DNA of 18,926 bases from Hyphomicrobium_A sp964622715. Lineage in GTDB: Bacteria > Pseudomonadota > Alphaproteobacteria > Rhizobiales > Hyphomicrobiaceae. The notes under the pieces are model-generated. The model was not told where the DNA came from, did no database searches, and worked only from the letters and a program-made list of their open reading frames with translations. The position numbers and the translations under genes were made by a program. The DNA lies in assembly GCA_964622715.1 (NCBI GenBank), contig CAZURR010000053.1:1-18926 (forward strand). Reading direction: 5' to 3'. Every line of letters starts with the position of its first letter. The stretch's first letter is position 1. Of this stretch, positions 7,053 to 14,509 are shown piece by piece.

Positions 7053-7868
7053 TCAAGGTTGGGGCGCAGAAATGCCGTTGCGCTCTAAGATCGCACGCGC
7101 TTGCTCACTCTTTATGAAGGCGGCGAATGCGCGCGCAGTTTCCCCCGCACCTTTCAGCAGCGCCATACCGTGATTGATGGGCTGGTGCCAGTCCTCAGGG
7201 ATGAGTGCGACGGTCACCCGGGGCGCAATCTTTGAGGAAACCGCTAGTGAGTGCGCGATGAGACCCGCTTGAGCAAAGCCCGTCATGGCAAATTGTGCCG
7301 CCTGACCAACGTTCTCTCCAATGACGAGTCGTGGGCTGAGATCTTCCCAGACGCCTGCCTTTTGCAAAGCTTCCCGTGCGGCGCGTCCGTAAGGTGCTAT
7401 CTCTGGATTGGCAATGGCAACATGATCGACGTTGCCCGCGGCAAGCGCAACAGCCAGGCCGGCCAACTCACCATCGACGGCGACGGGAGAGCCGATTGGC
7501 GCCACAAGAGCAATCCGCCCGCGCGCGAATACAGATGGGCCGCCCTCAGTGCGCTTCTTGTCGGCGAGCCGCCCCACACTCTCCTCGTCAGCAGCAAGGA
7601 AGAGCTCGTAGGGTGCGCCATTCTCAATTTGGTGCATGAGGCTTCGCGTGGCGCCATAGGTGAGCCGTACGCGCTGGCCAGTCTGCCGCTCGAAGGCCGC
7701 TGCGATTTCGTCCATGGCATAGCGCAGGCTCGCCGCCGCCGCCACGACCGGCGCGGTCTCGGCCCGCACCTGTCGGCTCAGACTTCCAAAAGCAAAAAGG
7801 AGCGCGCAAGCGGCCAACATGGGGAGCGTGCGCGGACCAAAACTCAATATCATCTGTTGCGGCGTCAT
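7053..7868 (-). CDS. modA: Molybdate-binding periplasmic protein
   Basis: This 271-residue solute-binding protein captures molybdate (and usually tungstate) in the periplasm and delivers it to ModBC. Residues 1-36 are a signal peptide (hydrophobic LPMLAACALLFAFGSL, cleavage likely after VRA). The mature part carries the ModA signatures AAASLRYAMDEIAAAF, TYGATRSLMHQIENGAPYEL, NPEIAPYGRAAREAL and GENVGQAAQFAMTG. ATG 7868 has no clear ribosome binding site; an in-frame ATG at 7853 would shorten the signal peptide by five residues. It begins 28 nt after the patatin-like gene. An imperfect inverted repeat overlaps the start codon and could be an operator. Confidence 0.94.
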   Translation of the reverse strand: MTPQQMILSFGPRTLPMLAACALLFAFGSLSRQVRAETAPVVAAAASLRYAMDEIAAAFERQTGQRVRLTYGATRSLMHQIENGAPYELFLAADEESVGRLADKKRTEGGPSVFARGRIALVAPIGSPVAVDGELAGLAVALAAGNVDHVAIANPEIAPYGRAAREALQKAGVWEDLSPRLVIGENVGQAAQFAMTGFAQAGLIAHSLAVSSKIAPRVTVALIPEDWHQPINHGMALLKGAGETARAFAAFIKSEQARAILERNGISAPQP

Positions 7869-7884
7869 GGAACAATCATAACGC
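7862..7884 (-). promoter_or_regulatory. Possible ModE-like operator at modA start
   Basis: On the minus strand GCGTTATG, 7 nt, CATGACGC forms an inverted repeat matching at 7 of 8 positions. The CGTTAT half resembles the half-sites of ModE (Mo-box) operators as I remember them, and the position over the start of modA is suitable for repression by molybdate. No modE gene is in the window, so this is only a candidate. Confidence 0.3.
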
Positions 7885-7896
7885 GCGCTTCAAAAC

Positions 7897-9051
7897 TTAG
7901 GAATCGGAGGAATTAACCGCGCGCTTTCGCTCCGCTGGCTCGGTCAATTCCTCCGGTTGCGGAAGATCGTTGTCTCCGTCGACTCGCGTCAGAAATTGCG
8001 CCTTCAGATCGACGCTGGATCTGCGCCCCACGCTGGCGCGGTGACGGCTGAGCCATTTCTCCGCCTCGTCCCGACCAGCGTTGTGAAGATAGTTAAACAA
8101 CCGCCAATCAGGTTTCATGGTGCTATCGAGGCTGAGCGCGCTCGTGTAGCGACCTGCCTCAATCAAGTGGAAGCGATGCGTGGCAAGCCGGCCCAAACGG
8201 CCGCGCGCGCCACCAAACCAACTTTTGGAGCATTCACGCACGGATTCAATCAGCTCCACGTCACGCAGCAGCGGCGCGTTGAAGGTGAGACGGTTGGCGT
8301 GCATGGAAATCTCGCGCACGCCCTTGGGGAGATCGTGCCGGACAAGCGGATTGAGCTGAACGATGAGTGTATCCCCGGTCGTGCTCTCCATCGCAAGAGT
8401 CTTGATATCCGGATTAGCTGAAAAGCCGCCGTCCCAGTAGGCGACGCCGTCAATCTGCACCGCGTGATGCATTGTGGGCAGACAGGACGATGCCAGTACA
8501 GCTTCCAGCGTAATCTCGTCGCGCCGGAAGATCTTGGCGCGGCCGCTGGCAACCTCAGTGGCCGCGATCATCAGCTCAACCGGTGAATCGGAGCGCAGCC
8601 GATCGAAATCCAGTGTCTCGGAAAGAAGGCGGCGCAGGGGATCGAAGCCCAGCGGATTGAATTCATAAGGCGACCAAAGACTCGCCACCTTCGCGAGATG
8701 TGAGGAACTGGTGAGACCATAGAGGAACGGATTGAGCCGCAACAGGTCCGGCACACCGGCCCGGTGCACCGCCTCCCACACGTGGCGCAGCTTGCGCCGC
8801 GCCGTGCTGCGCCCACCTTCGCTCAAGCCCGCGGCAAGCGCGACGGCATTCACCGCACCAGCGCTTGTCGCGCTGATCCAATTGATGTGTAGCTGCTCGT
8901 CCTCGAGCAAACGATCGAGCACACCCCAGGTGAAGGCGCCATGCGCGCCGCCGCCTTGGAGTGCAAGATTGATGCGAATGTTTCGTCGAAGAAATCTCAC
9001 GTGCCCCGAACCCGCTGTTAACCCGCCTGCCCCAGGCACTACGCAAAGCAT
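7897..9051 (-). CDS. Patatin-like phospholipase
   Basis: This 384-residue protein is of the patatin/RssA type, a serine acyl hydrolase with a Ser-Asp dyad. The oxyanion-hole glycine motif is GGGAHG (33-38). The nucleophile elbow is ATSAG with Ser63, where the usual first Gly of GxSxG is Ala. The Asp partner is in DGG (207-209). No signal peptide or outer-membrane domain is seen, so it is probably cytoplasmic or peripheral. The basic C-terminal 100 residues are not recognised. ATG 9051 has a weak AGGG upstream; GTG at codon 18 is an alternative closer to the start of the conserved core. It lies between a btuD-like gene (22-nt gap) and modA (28-nt gap), in the same direction, an unusual position for a lipase. 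Confidence 0.9.
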   Translation of the reverse strand: MLCVVPGAGGLTAGSGHVRFLRRNIRINLALQGGGAHGAFTWGVLDRLLEDEQLHINWISATSAGAVNAVALAAGLSEGGRSTARRKLRHVWEAVHRAGVPDLLRLNPFLYGLTSSSHLAKVASLWSPYEFNPLGFDPLRRLLSETLDFDRLRSDSPVELMIAATEVASGRAKIFRRDEITLEAVLASSCLPTMHHAVQIDGVAYWDGGFSANPDIKTLAMESTTGDTLIVQLNPLVRHDLPKGVREISMHANRLTFNAPLLRDVELIESVRECSKSWFGGARGRLGRLATHRFHLIEAGRYTSALSLDSTMKPDWRLFNYLHNAGRDEAEKWLSRHRASVGRRSSVDLKAQFLTRVDGDNDLPQPEELTEPAERKRAVNSSDS

Positions 9052-9073
9052 AGAACCCTGGCGTTATATAGTG

Positions 9074-9853
9074 TCACGCGAGAGGCTCGATAGGGAGAAC
9101 AACCGGCCAGCCATCTATCTGCGCTACCGTTGCGCGAACACCATAGGCCTGCGCAAGGCGTTCCGGGGTCAGAACAGATTGAGGCGGCCCTTCGGCCAGC
9201 GCACTACCGTTCTTCAACAGCAGCACGCGGTGACAGTAACGCGCAGCAAGATACAAGTCATGCAGCGCAACGATTACTGCGCAATGCGACTCCGCCATGC
9301 GTGAAAATTGCGCAAAGAGCGTTAGTCCATGTGCAGGATCCAGGCCCGTACTCGGCTCGTCTGCGACAAGAAAGCGCGCCTGCTGCGCAAGCGCGCGCGC
9401 CAAAAGAACGCGGGCGCGTTCGCCGCCAGATAGCTCGTCAACGGGCCGATTGGCAAACGGTAAAACATCCATGGCTGCCATCGCTTTTTCGACCGCATCG
9501 AGATCGGCAGCGCTTGGTGCAGCTACGCGTGCCCGGTACGGCAATCGCCCCAGCCCGACTAGGCGGCCGACGCTGAGTGGCCAATGCACAGTGCGGTCTT
9601 GCGGCAGGTAGGCGATGGCTCGACCAAGCGCACGGCCATCGAGTGCCGCGAGTGGTTGCTGCCCAACCGTGACGGACCCCTCGCCCGGGTTGAGGAGGCC
9701 AGCCATAACCTTGAGAAACGTCGACTTTCCAGCACCATTCGCGCCGATGACCGCAACAATCTCCCCTGGACGCACAGTGAGGCTGACGCCATGCAGGACG
9801 CGCCGTCCGCTCAGCCAGACACCGACGTCATTTGCTTGCAGCACGTCCGTCAC
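9074..9853 (-). CDS. btuD: Cobalamin-type ABC transporter ATP-binding protein
   Basis: This 259-residue ATPase belongs to the FecE/BtuD/FhuC class. Walker A is GANGAGKST (37-45), the Q-loop Gln is Q85 (YLPQD), the signature is LSGGERA (141-147), Walker B is FLVADEP (161-167) and the H-loop is His198. The GTG start at 9853 was chosen because it overlaps the permease stop by four bases (GTGA) and has GGGAG about 8 nt upstream; the open frame up to 9889 would lie inside the permease gene. Substrate is inferred from the riboswitch-controlled receptor upstream; by sequence alone the ATPase could serve haem, siderophore or cobalamin. Confidence 0.88.
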   Translation of the reverse strand: MTDVLQANDVGVWLSGRRVLHGVSLTVRPGEIVAVIGANGAGKSTFLKVMAGLLNPGEGSVTVGQQPLAALDGRALGRAIAYLPQDRTVHWPLSVGRLVGLGRLPYRARVAAPSAADLDAVEKAMAAMDVLPFANRPVDELSGGERARVLLARALAQQARFLVADEPSTGLDPAHGLTLFAQFSRMAESHCAVIVALHDLYLAARYCHRVLLLKNGSALAEGPPQSVLTPERLAQAYGVRATVAQIDGWPVVLPIEPLA

Positions 9854-10860
9854 GGGCCCAACTCCCGGCGCGTCTTTATGACAAGCCAAAGGAAGAATGG
9901 CGCACCGACGAGAGCCGTTACGACGCCGAGGCGTATCTCGCTCAAAGGTGCAAAAAACCGCAGCGCCACGTCAGCTGTGAGAACCAGGGCGGCGCCACCA
10001 AAAATGCTCGCCGGTAAAAGACGACGCGGCTCGTGACCAACGATCGGGCGCAAAAGATGAGGGACAACGAGGCCGACAAAGCCGATAGTTCCCGATACAG
10101 CCGTTGCCGCGCCAACGGACAGCGCCGTACCGGCAACAATGCGGTTGCGTAGGGACGTGGGATTGACGCCAAGATTTTGCGCGGCCTCATCGCCGAGCGT
10201 CAGAGCATCAAGTGCGCGCCCGGTCGTCAACAGCAGCGCGGAACCAGCGATGATCAGCGGGGCGGCGAGCCAAACGTGGGCTAAGCTTCGATCGCTGAGT
10301 GACCCCAACAGCCAAAAGAGCATCTCAACTGATGCAAAGGGATTGCGCGACAAATTGAGGGCAAGCGTCGTCAAGGCGCCGACAAGGCTGGAGATCGCTA
10401 CGCCCGCCAGGATCAAAGTCAGCGGTCCGCTGCGCGTCCCTGCCAGCAGCATGATCGCGATGGCTGCAAGTGCGGCGCCAGCAAGACCACCCAGCGGCAG
10501 CGCAAGCGCGAAGATCCCGCTCGCGCCCGAATGGATGGCGATCACAGCGCCGAGCGCAGCACCGCCGGAAATGCCAAGTAAACCCGGCTCCGCCAGAGGA
10601 TTGCGCAGATAGCCTTGGAGCACCGCACCGGCAAGGCCCAGGGCACCGCCGATGAGCGCGCCGAGAATGGCTCGCGGTAGCCGTATCTCCGTAAAGATCA
10701 ACCCGGCGGCGTGACCGCCGTTCGGAAATCCAACTCCCGAAGGACCAACCAGGAGCGAGGCGACGAAAGCCAGTCCCGCGACCGCGGCAAGCACGGGCAA
10801 CACAGGAAATACGCTCTGCCTCACAATGCGATCGTCAGCGCTCGCCACTGCTTCACTCAT
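9850..10860 (-). CDS. btuC: Cobalamin-type ABC transporter permease (FecCD family)
   Basis: This 336-residue inner-membrane permease of the FecCD/BtuC family has about ten hydrophobic segments. The N-terminal half has the family motif RLPRAILGALIGGALGLAGA followed by VLQGYLRNPLAEPGLLGIS (59-98). The C-terminal half has GLVVPHLLRPIVGHEPRRLL, which contains the loop that contacts the ATPase. ATG 10860 overlaps the preceding substrate-binding gene by 8 nt, and the stop overlaps btuD by 4 nt, so the three are coupled. It probably dimerises and, with BtuD, imports cobalamin delivered by the periplasmic protein. Confidence 0.9.
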   Translation of the reverse strand: MSEAVASADDRIVRQSVFPVLPVLAAVAGLAFVASLLVGPSGVGFPNGGHAAGLIFTEIRLPRAILGALIGGALGLAGAVLQGYLRNPLAEPGLLGISGGAALGAVIAIHSGASGIFALALPLGGLAGAALAAIAIMLLAGTRSGPLTLILAGVAISSLVGALTTLALNLSRNPFASVEMLFWLLGSLSDRSLAHVWLAAPLIIAGSALLLTTGRALDALTLGDEAAQNLGVNPTSLRNRIVAGTALSVGAATAVSGTIGFVGLVVPHLLRPIVGHEPRRLLPASIFGGAALVLTADVALRFFAPLSEIRLGVVTALVGAPFFLWLVIKTRRELGP

Positions 10861-11734
10861 GCTTGACCCCAGACTTCAGCAGAGAGCGGCGCATAACGCC
10901 CAGCTCCTCGATCGCGCCGGCGATCTGCGGCGTCGCGCACAGCCACAATGGCATCGCTATGCGCATGTGCGGCCGGTTGGCCATCACCTCTGCGAAGGCA
11001 GGATGGCGCAGATTGTCGCCAACAGTGGAGCGAAACTCATCGGGCGTGTTTGCGAGCACCAAGAGGTCGGGCGGATCGGCCACGAGTTCCTCCAGCGGCA
11101 AACGGCCACCGGGACCGAGCGGGCGATCACGAGCGACGTTGTGAAAGCCGGCCGCTTGAAGCGCGGCATCCATGAGACTTCCCGGACCTGAGGCGAGGCT
11201 ATTGACTTGGTAGGCAACCACCTTGGGACGCTCCGGCCCCTTCGGTTGCGCAGCCGCAAGACGTTTGTCGAACGCAGCAATGAGCGCTTCGCCGCGTGCC
11301 TCTTCGCTGACGGCGCGCGCGATGATGCGAATGCCGCGACGCATACTTTCGAAATCAGTGGCCAGCGGTACCAACACGACACGATACCCCAGGCGCTGCA
11401 GGAGGTTCACAGTCGCCGTCGTGGAGTATTCCTGCGCGATTACGAGGTCGGGGTCGAGTACCAGCACTTCCTCGGCCCGCCCGCGCACACCTTTGAGATC
11501 ACGCGCCTCCTCGACTTTTAGCGACAGCGTTGCATCGGTGGCGAAATAGCTGACCGCCGCGATGCGGCTACGCGGAACGAGATCGAGCAAAAGCTGGTCA
11601 GTGCAAACGGTGAGCGAGACGATGCGCTGTGGAGATTCAGCGAGCGCAGGACGAGCAGCGCCCGGCCCCGCCGCCAAAAGAGCGGCAAAACCGAGTATCA
11701 GCCTGCAAATAGATCTGCACAACGTCGTTACCAA
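10853..11734 (-). CDS. btuF: Periplasmic cobalamin-type substrate-binding protein
   Basis: This protein of about 293 residues is of the helical-backbone binding-protein class (FecB/BtuF). A signal peptide occupies residues 1-32 (LILGFAALLAAGPGAARPALA). The mature N-terminus has RIVSLTVCTDQLLLDLV and later EEVLVLDPDLVIAQEY, the two conserved blocks of this class, separated by a loop and followed by a single long helix region. No lipobox is seen. No ATG is available: TTG 11734 is the first possible start, 7 nt after the receptor stop, and a TTG four codons later is an alternative. Initiation probably depends on coupling to the upstream receptor. Cobalamin is inferred from context rather than from binding residues. 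Confidence 0.87.
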   Translation of the reverse strand: MVTTLCRSICRLILGFAALLAAGPGAARPALAESPQRIVSLTVCTDQLLLDLVPRSRIAAVSYFATDATLSLKVEEARDLKGVRGRAEEVLVLDPDLVIAQEYSTTATVNLLQRLGYRVVLVPLATDFESMRRGIRIIARAVSEEARGEALIAAFDKRLAAAQPKGPERPKVVAYQVNSLASGPGSLMDAALQAAGFHNVARDRPLGPGGRLPLEELVADPPDLLVLANTPDEFRSTVGDNLRHPAFAEVMANRPHMRIAMPLWLCATPQIAGAIEELGVMRRSLLKSGVKHE

Positions 11735-11740
11735 ACCTCG

Positions 11741-13903
11741 CTATTGGCCTTTGGGCCGGGCGACCGAGGCCAGCTCCTCGTAAGTGAAACGAACCCCGGC
11801 GTAGGCTGCAACGCCTGCGGTCTCGAAACCGAAGACCTCCTGATAGTTCTCGTCAAGAGCGTTTTCGACGCGGCCATAGAGAGCCACGCCGGGACTGACT
11901 TCGTAGGAAGCCGCGATGTTGAGGAGCCAGTAGCTGTCGAGCTCAACGCGGTCGATGAGCGGATCAAAAAGATTGAAAACGATATCCGACATCTTACCGT
12001 TGTAGATGGCAGCAACATTCACGTTTCCTCTCCCGTTGTCGAATTTGTAGTTTGCATCCAACCGACCCGAATGGGGTGCACGGCGGACCTCTTCGCGACC
12101 ATCTTCCTCCTTTGCGTCAAGATAGGTGTAGGCCGCACCGAGCGTCAGCCCTTCGAACACGAGGTAACGCGCTGCGACCTCGATGCCACGGCGCCTGCTC
12201 TCCCCTTCGCGGTTGAAGGGGCGGAAGAATACGTCGCCGCCAATAAAGACCGTTTCGAAGTCAATTTCGTTGGTGAGCGTTGTATCGAAGTAGGTGACAT
12301 CAACGGTAGCGCGACCCGGCCAGAGCGTGGTCTCGATACCTGCGTCCCAACCAATGGCTTCCTCAGGCGTGAGGCCGGGATTTGAGATAAACCCCGGGAA
12401 GTCGCCAAATAGTTCGCTAAAACTCGGATACTTGACGCCGGTGCCGACGCTGCTGTGCAGGCGGAAGGGTGTATTTGGCGCAGCGAAAGATCCCGTTGCA
12501 CGCCATGTCGTGAAGTCCTCGATTGTTTCATTATCGTCGTAGCGCAGCGTGCCGGTCAGAAATAATGACTGGAAGTATTCTCCGCGCACCTCGCCGACGA
12601 AACTCAAGCGGTTGCGACTGCGATCCGGCGACGTCGCATCGCTCGGTTGCTCGAATGCCTCGTGCTCATGCTCAACGAGTCCGGTGAAGACATGACTGAC
12701 GCCCGACACACTCGGCTCCTCCAACCGATATGTTGTCGTATAGCCGTACTTGATATTCTGGCTGATATTCTGCGTGAAAAGATCCCCAGACGCTGAGACG
12801 GCGGTATCCTGGTTGTCCGTCTCCGCCCCCTCAACATGAAGCTTGTGCTTCCAAAGGCCGTCGAAGGTATCGACCGTGGCGGCTAAACGTCCTACCCACA
12901 GGCGATTGGTGAAGAAGGATAAATCATCGGCGGGAATGAAAAAACCATAGCTATCCAAGCCGCCGAATCCGTCATCGCGATCGGCCCTGTTGGTTGACAT
13001 CCTAAGTGTGCCGTCGAGTTTGAGATTCTCAAACACCTTGACGCCGCCGCGGAACGCGAAGGTTGACAGTCGACCTCCATCTTTTTCATTTCCGGCAGTG
13101 GATATGTTGTATCCGTCCGTCACGTTGCCTTGTATCGTTATTGAACCGTGCAGCTCGTCGTTGCCGCCAGATACCTGCAGGGCACCATCGCGCGTGTTGA
13201 AGGCGCCGCCTTCGCCGCGGGCACGGATTGTCAGGGGTCCTTTGCCACCCTTGGTGATGATATTGACGACCCCACCAATGGCGCCTGTCCCGTAAAGCCC
13301 GCCCTGCGGCCCCCGAATGACTTCAATCTGCTCGATCTCATCTGCATCGAGGCTGGAGAAATCGAAGAAGCCGTCGTTGCCGATCGCGTTAACCTCGACG
13401 CCGTCTATGAGAACAAGCGTGTGATTGCTCTCCGAGCCGCGAATGCGCACGACAGTCAGATTGTTGGGTGTACCCTGGCCACTGACCGCCACGCCTGGAA
13501 GGCTGCGCAATGCATCTGCTGCATGACGGATCTGTTGTGCCTGCAGCTGCTTCGACGTAACGACACTCACCGCAGAACCAATCTCATCGAGCGCTACACC
13601 AGCTATTTCTCCGGTGGTCGACTCTGGTACACCCCCTTGACTCTGCGCCTGAGTGTCACCGGAAACGCCGGTATTGGTGTCACCGGCGCCCACCTCACTT
13701 GCAGTAGGTGAAGCCGTTCTTGCCTTCTTGCTAGTCTTGGGAATCTCAAGGGTTGCCCCCTCGACCACGACTAGCGGCAATTCCTCCACTTCCTGCGCCT
13801 CCTGAGACATGGCGGCGCTTGCCAGGAGCGGAACCGTTGCTGCCGAGGCGAAGAGAAGACGAGATGGTTTGCGAAAAGCACTCTTTCTTTGAGCACACAA
13901 CAT
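11741..13903 (-). CDS. btuB: TonB-dependent outer-membrane receptor, BtuB-like
   Basis: This 720-residue receptor imports a large substrate, very probably cobalamin, using energy from TonB. A signal peptide spans residues 1-32 (RLLFASAATVPLLASAAMS). A TonB-box-like stretch LPLVVVEG lies at 42-49, then an unusually long Ser/Thr/Gly-rich linker (about 57-105). The plug domain runs from 108 to 220 (ALRSLPGVAVSGQGTPNNL, IRGSESNHTLVLIDGVEVN, IEVIRGPQGGLYGTGAIGG). The rest is the beta-barrel, ending AAYAGVRFTY plus an extra 11 residues beyond the usual terminal aromatic. ATG 13903 has GGGGG 8 nt upstream; the frame is open to 14029, but the added residues are basic and unlike a signal peptide. A cobalamin riboswitch lies about 240 nt upstream on the same strand. 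Confidence 0.92.
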   Translation of the reverse strand: MLCAQRKSAFRKPSRLLFASAATVPLLASAAMSQEAQEVEELPLVVVEGATLEIPKTSKKARTASPTASEVGAGDTNTGVSGDTQAQSQGGVPESTTGEIAGVALDEIGSAVSVVTSKQLQAQQIRHAADALRSLPGVAVSGQGTPNNLTVVRIRGSESNHTLVLIDGVEVNAIGNDGFFDFSSLDADEIEQIEVIRGPQGGLYGTGAIGGVVNIITKGGKGPLTIRARGEGGAFNTRDGALQVSGGNDELHGSITIQGNVTDGYNISTAGNEKDGGRLSTFAFRGGVKVFENLKLDGTLRMSTNRADRDDGFGGLDSYGFFIPADDLSFFTNRLWVGRLAATVDTFDGLWKHKLHVEGAETDNQDTAVSASGDLFTQNISQNIKYGYTTTYRLEEPSVSGVSHVFTGLVEHEHEAFEQPSDATSPDRSRNRLSFVGEVRGEYFQSLFLTGTLRYDDNETIEDFTTWRATGSFAAPNTPFRLHSSVGTGVKYPSFSELFGDFPGFISNPGLTPEEAIGWDAGIETTLWPGRATVDVTYFDTTLTNEIDFETVFIGGDVFFRPFNREGESRRRGIEVAARYLVFEGLTLGAAYTYLDAKEEDGREEVRRAPHSGRLDANYKFDNGRGNVNVAAIYNGKMSDIVFNLFDPLIDRVELDSYWLLNIAASYEVSPGVALYGRVENALDENYQEVFGFETAGVAAYAGVRFTYEELASVARPKGQ

Positions 13904-13910
13904 TAGATAA

Positions 13911-13979
13911 TCCCCCGCCAAGCGACTGTGACGGGAAGCGTGTCGAGGCACAGCCAACGACAATTTGAGAACGCTTGGC
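13911..13979 (-). promoter_or_regulatory. Possible ribosome-site-sequestering stem in the btuB leader
   Basis: In the minus-strand transcript GCCAAGCG (13979-13972) is perfectly complementary to CGCTTGGC (13925-13918). The 3' arm ends one base before the G5 ribosome binding site (13916-13912) of btuB. A long-range 8-bp helix here could stack on or hide the ribosome site and serve as the expression platform of the upstream riboswitch. No intrinsic terminator with a U run was found in the leader, which favours translational control. Confidence 0.35.
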
Positions 13980-14144
13980 AGTGGCCCGTAGCGGAAAACC
14001 CGCCGCGCTCGCACGCGCTGCGATCTCAAACCACGAGTGTCAGAAAAAGACCCCGCATATAAGCATGCCTGACGTAGCTCCCCACCGGTTGCACATCAGT
14101 CGCCACTACGGTTGTCCGCTCGACCGCACGCCCCGTACGGAAGA

Positions 14145-14325
14145 TGGGCGACACGTGCCGGCAGGTCTCCTGGCTTGCGGCTCAAACGCCTTTCTCCAAC
14201 CTTCCCAACGGTCCCGAACATGGGGCCGTCAGTGGCATTCGCGGAGAAATGCTCGCCACTCACAGTTGCGGGGGCAGCCACGGTTTCTGGCTCGAAAGCC
14301 TTGCCGTGTTCCCTATTCACCATCG
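14145..14325 (-). ncRNA. Cobalamin riboswitch (AdoCbl class)
   Basis: Read on the minus strand, the segment holds the conserved core elements in the right order: GAATAGGGAA near 14318-14309, then GGCTGCCCCCGCAACTGTGA near 14279-14260, then the B12 box AGCCAGGAGACCTGCC at about 14176-14161 followed by GGC. These match the cobalamin riboswitch family. It lies upstream of the BtuB-like receptor and in the same orientation, so it very probably represses receptor and transporter synthesis when cobalamin is plentiful. A further hairpin (GCACG...CGTGC, 14156-14124) follows the box. The exact 5' and 3' limits are estimates. Confidence 0.95.
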
Positions 14326-14360
14326 ACGCGCAAACGCGCCGATGGACCAGCACAGGTAGA

Positions 14361-14389
14361 ATGGATCAGATCGACCGTGTGTCTGTCAA
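14361..14389 (-). promoter_or_regulatory. Candidate promoter for the btuB transcript
   Basis: A perfect -35 hexamer TTGACA lies on the minus strand at 14389-14384. Seventeen bases downstream is ATCCAT (14366-14361), a poor -10 match. The position, 40 nt before the riboswitch begins, is right for its promoter. The -35 is convincing and the -10 is not. Confidence 0.4.
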
Positions 14390-14392
14390 GAT

Positions 14393-14509
14393 GCGGAAAA
14401 ATTCGCGTGCACAAGAGTTGCGCAAAAACTGCAGCGGCCGCTTATCGACAGTTGTCGCGGCCATAGAAGGTAGCCCAAGAAGATAAATTTTAGGCCGCAG
14501 TGAGCGAGC
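14393..14509. other. Intergenic region between the btuB promoter and bactofilin
   Basis: No gene is seen. A small dyad CGACAGTTGTCG lies at about 14446-14457. No strong terminator could be found after the bactofilin stop, so read-through into the btuB leader cannot be excluded. Confidence 0.35.

Noticed and set aside
9062..9070. CGTTATATA as a second ModE half-site before the patatin-like gene
   Set aside because: No matching second half lies at the right distance, so it is more likely chance AT-rich sequence.
13904..14029. A 42-residue N-terminal extension of the TonB receptor
   Set aside because: The residues are basic and not signal-like, whereas ATG 13903 has a G-rich ribosome site and a good signal peptide directly after it.
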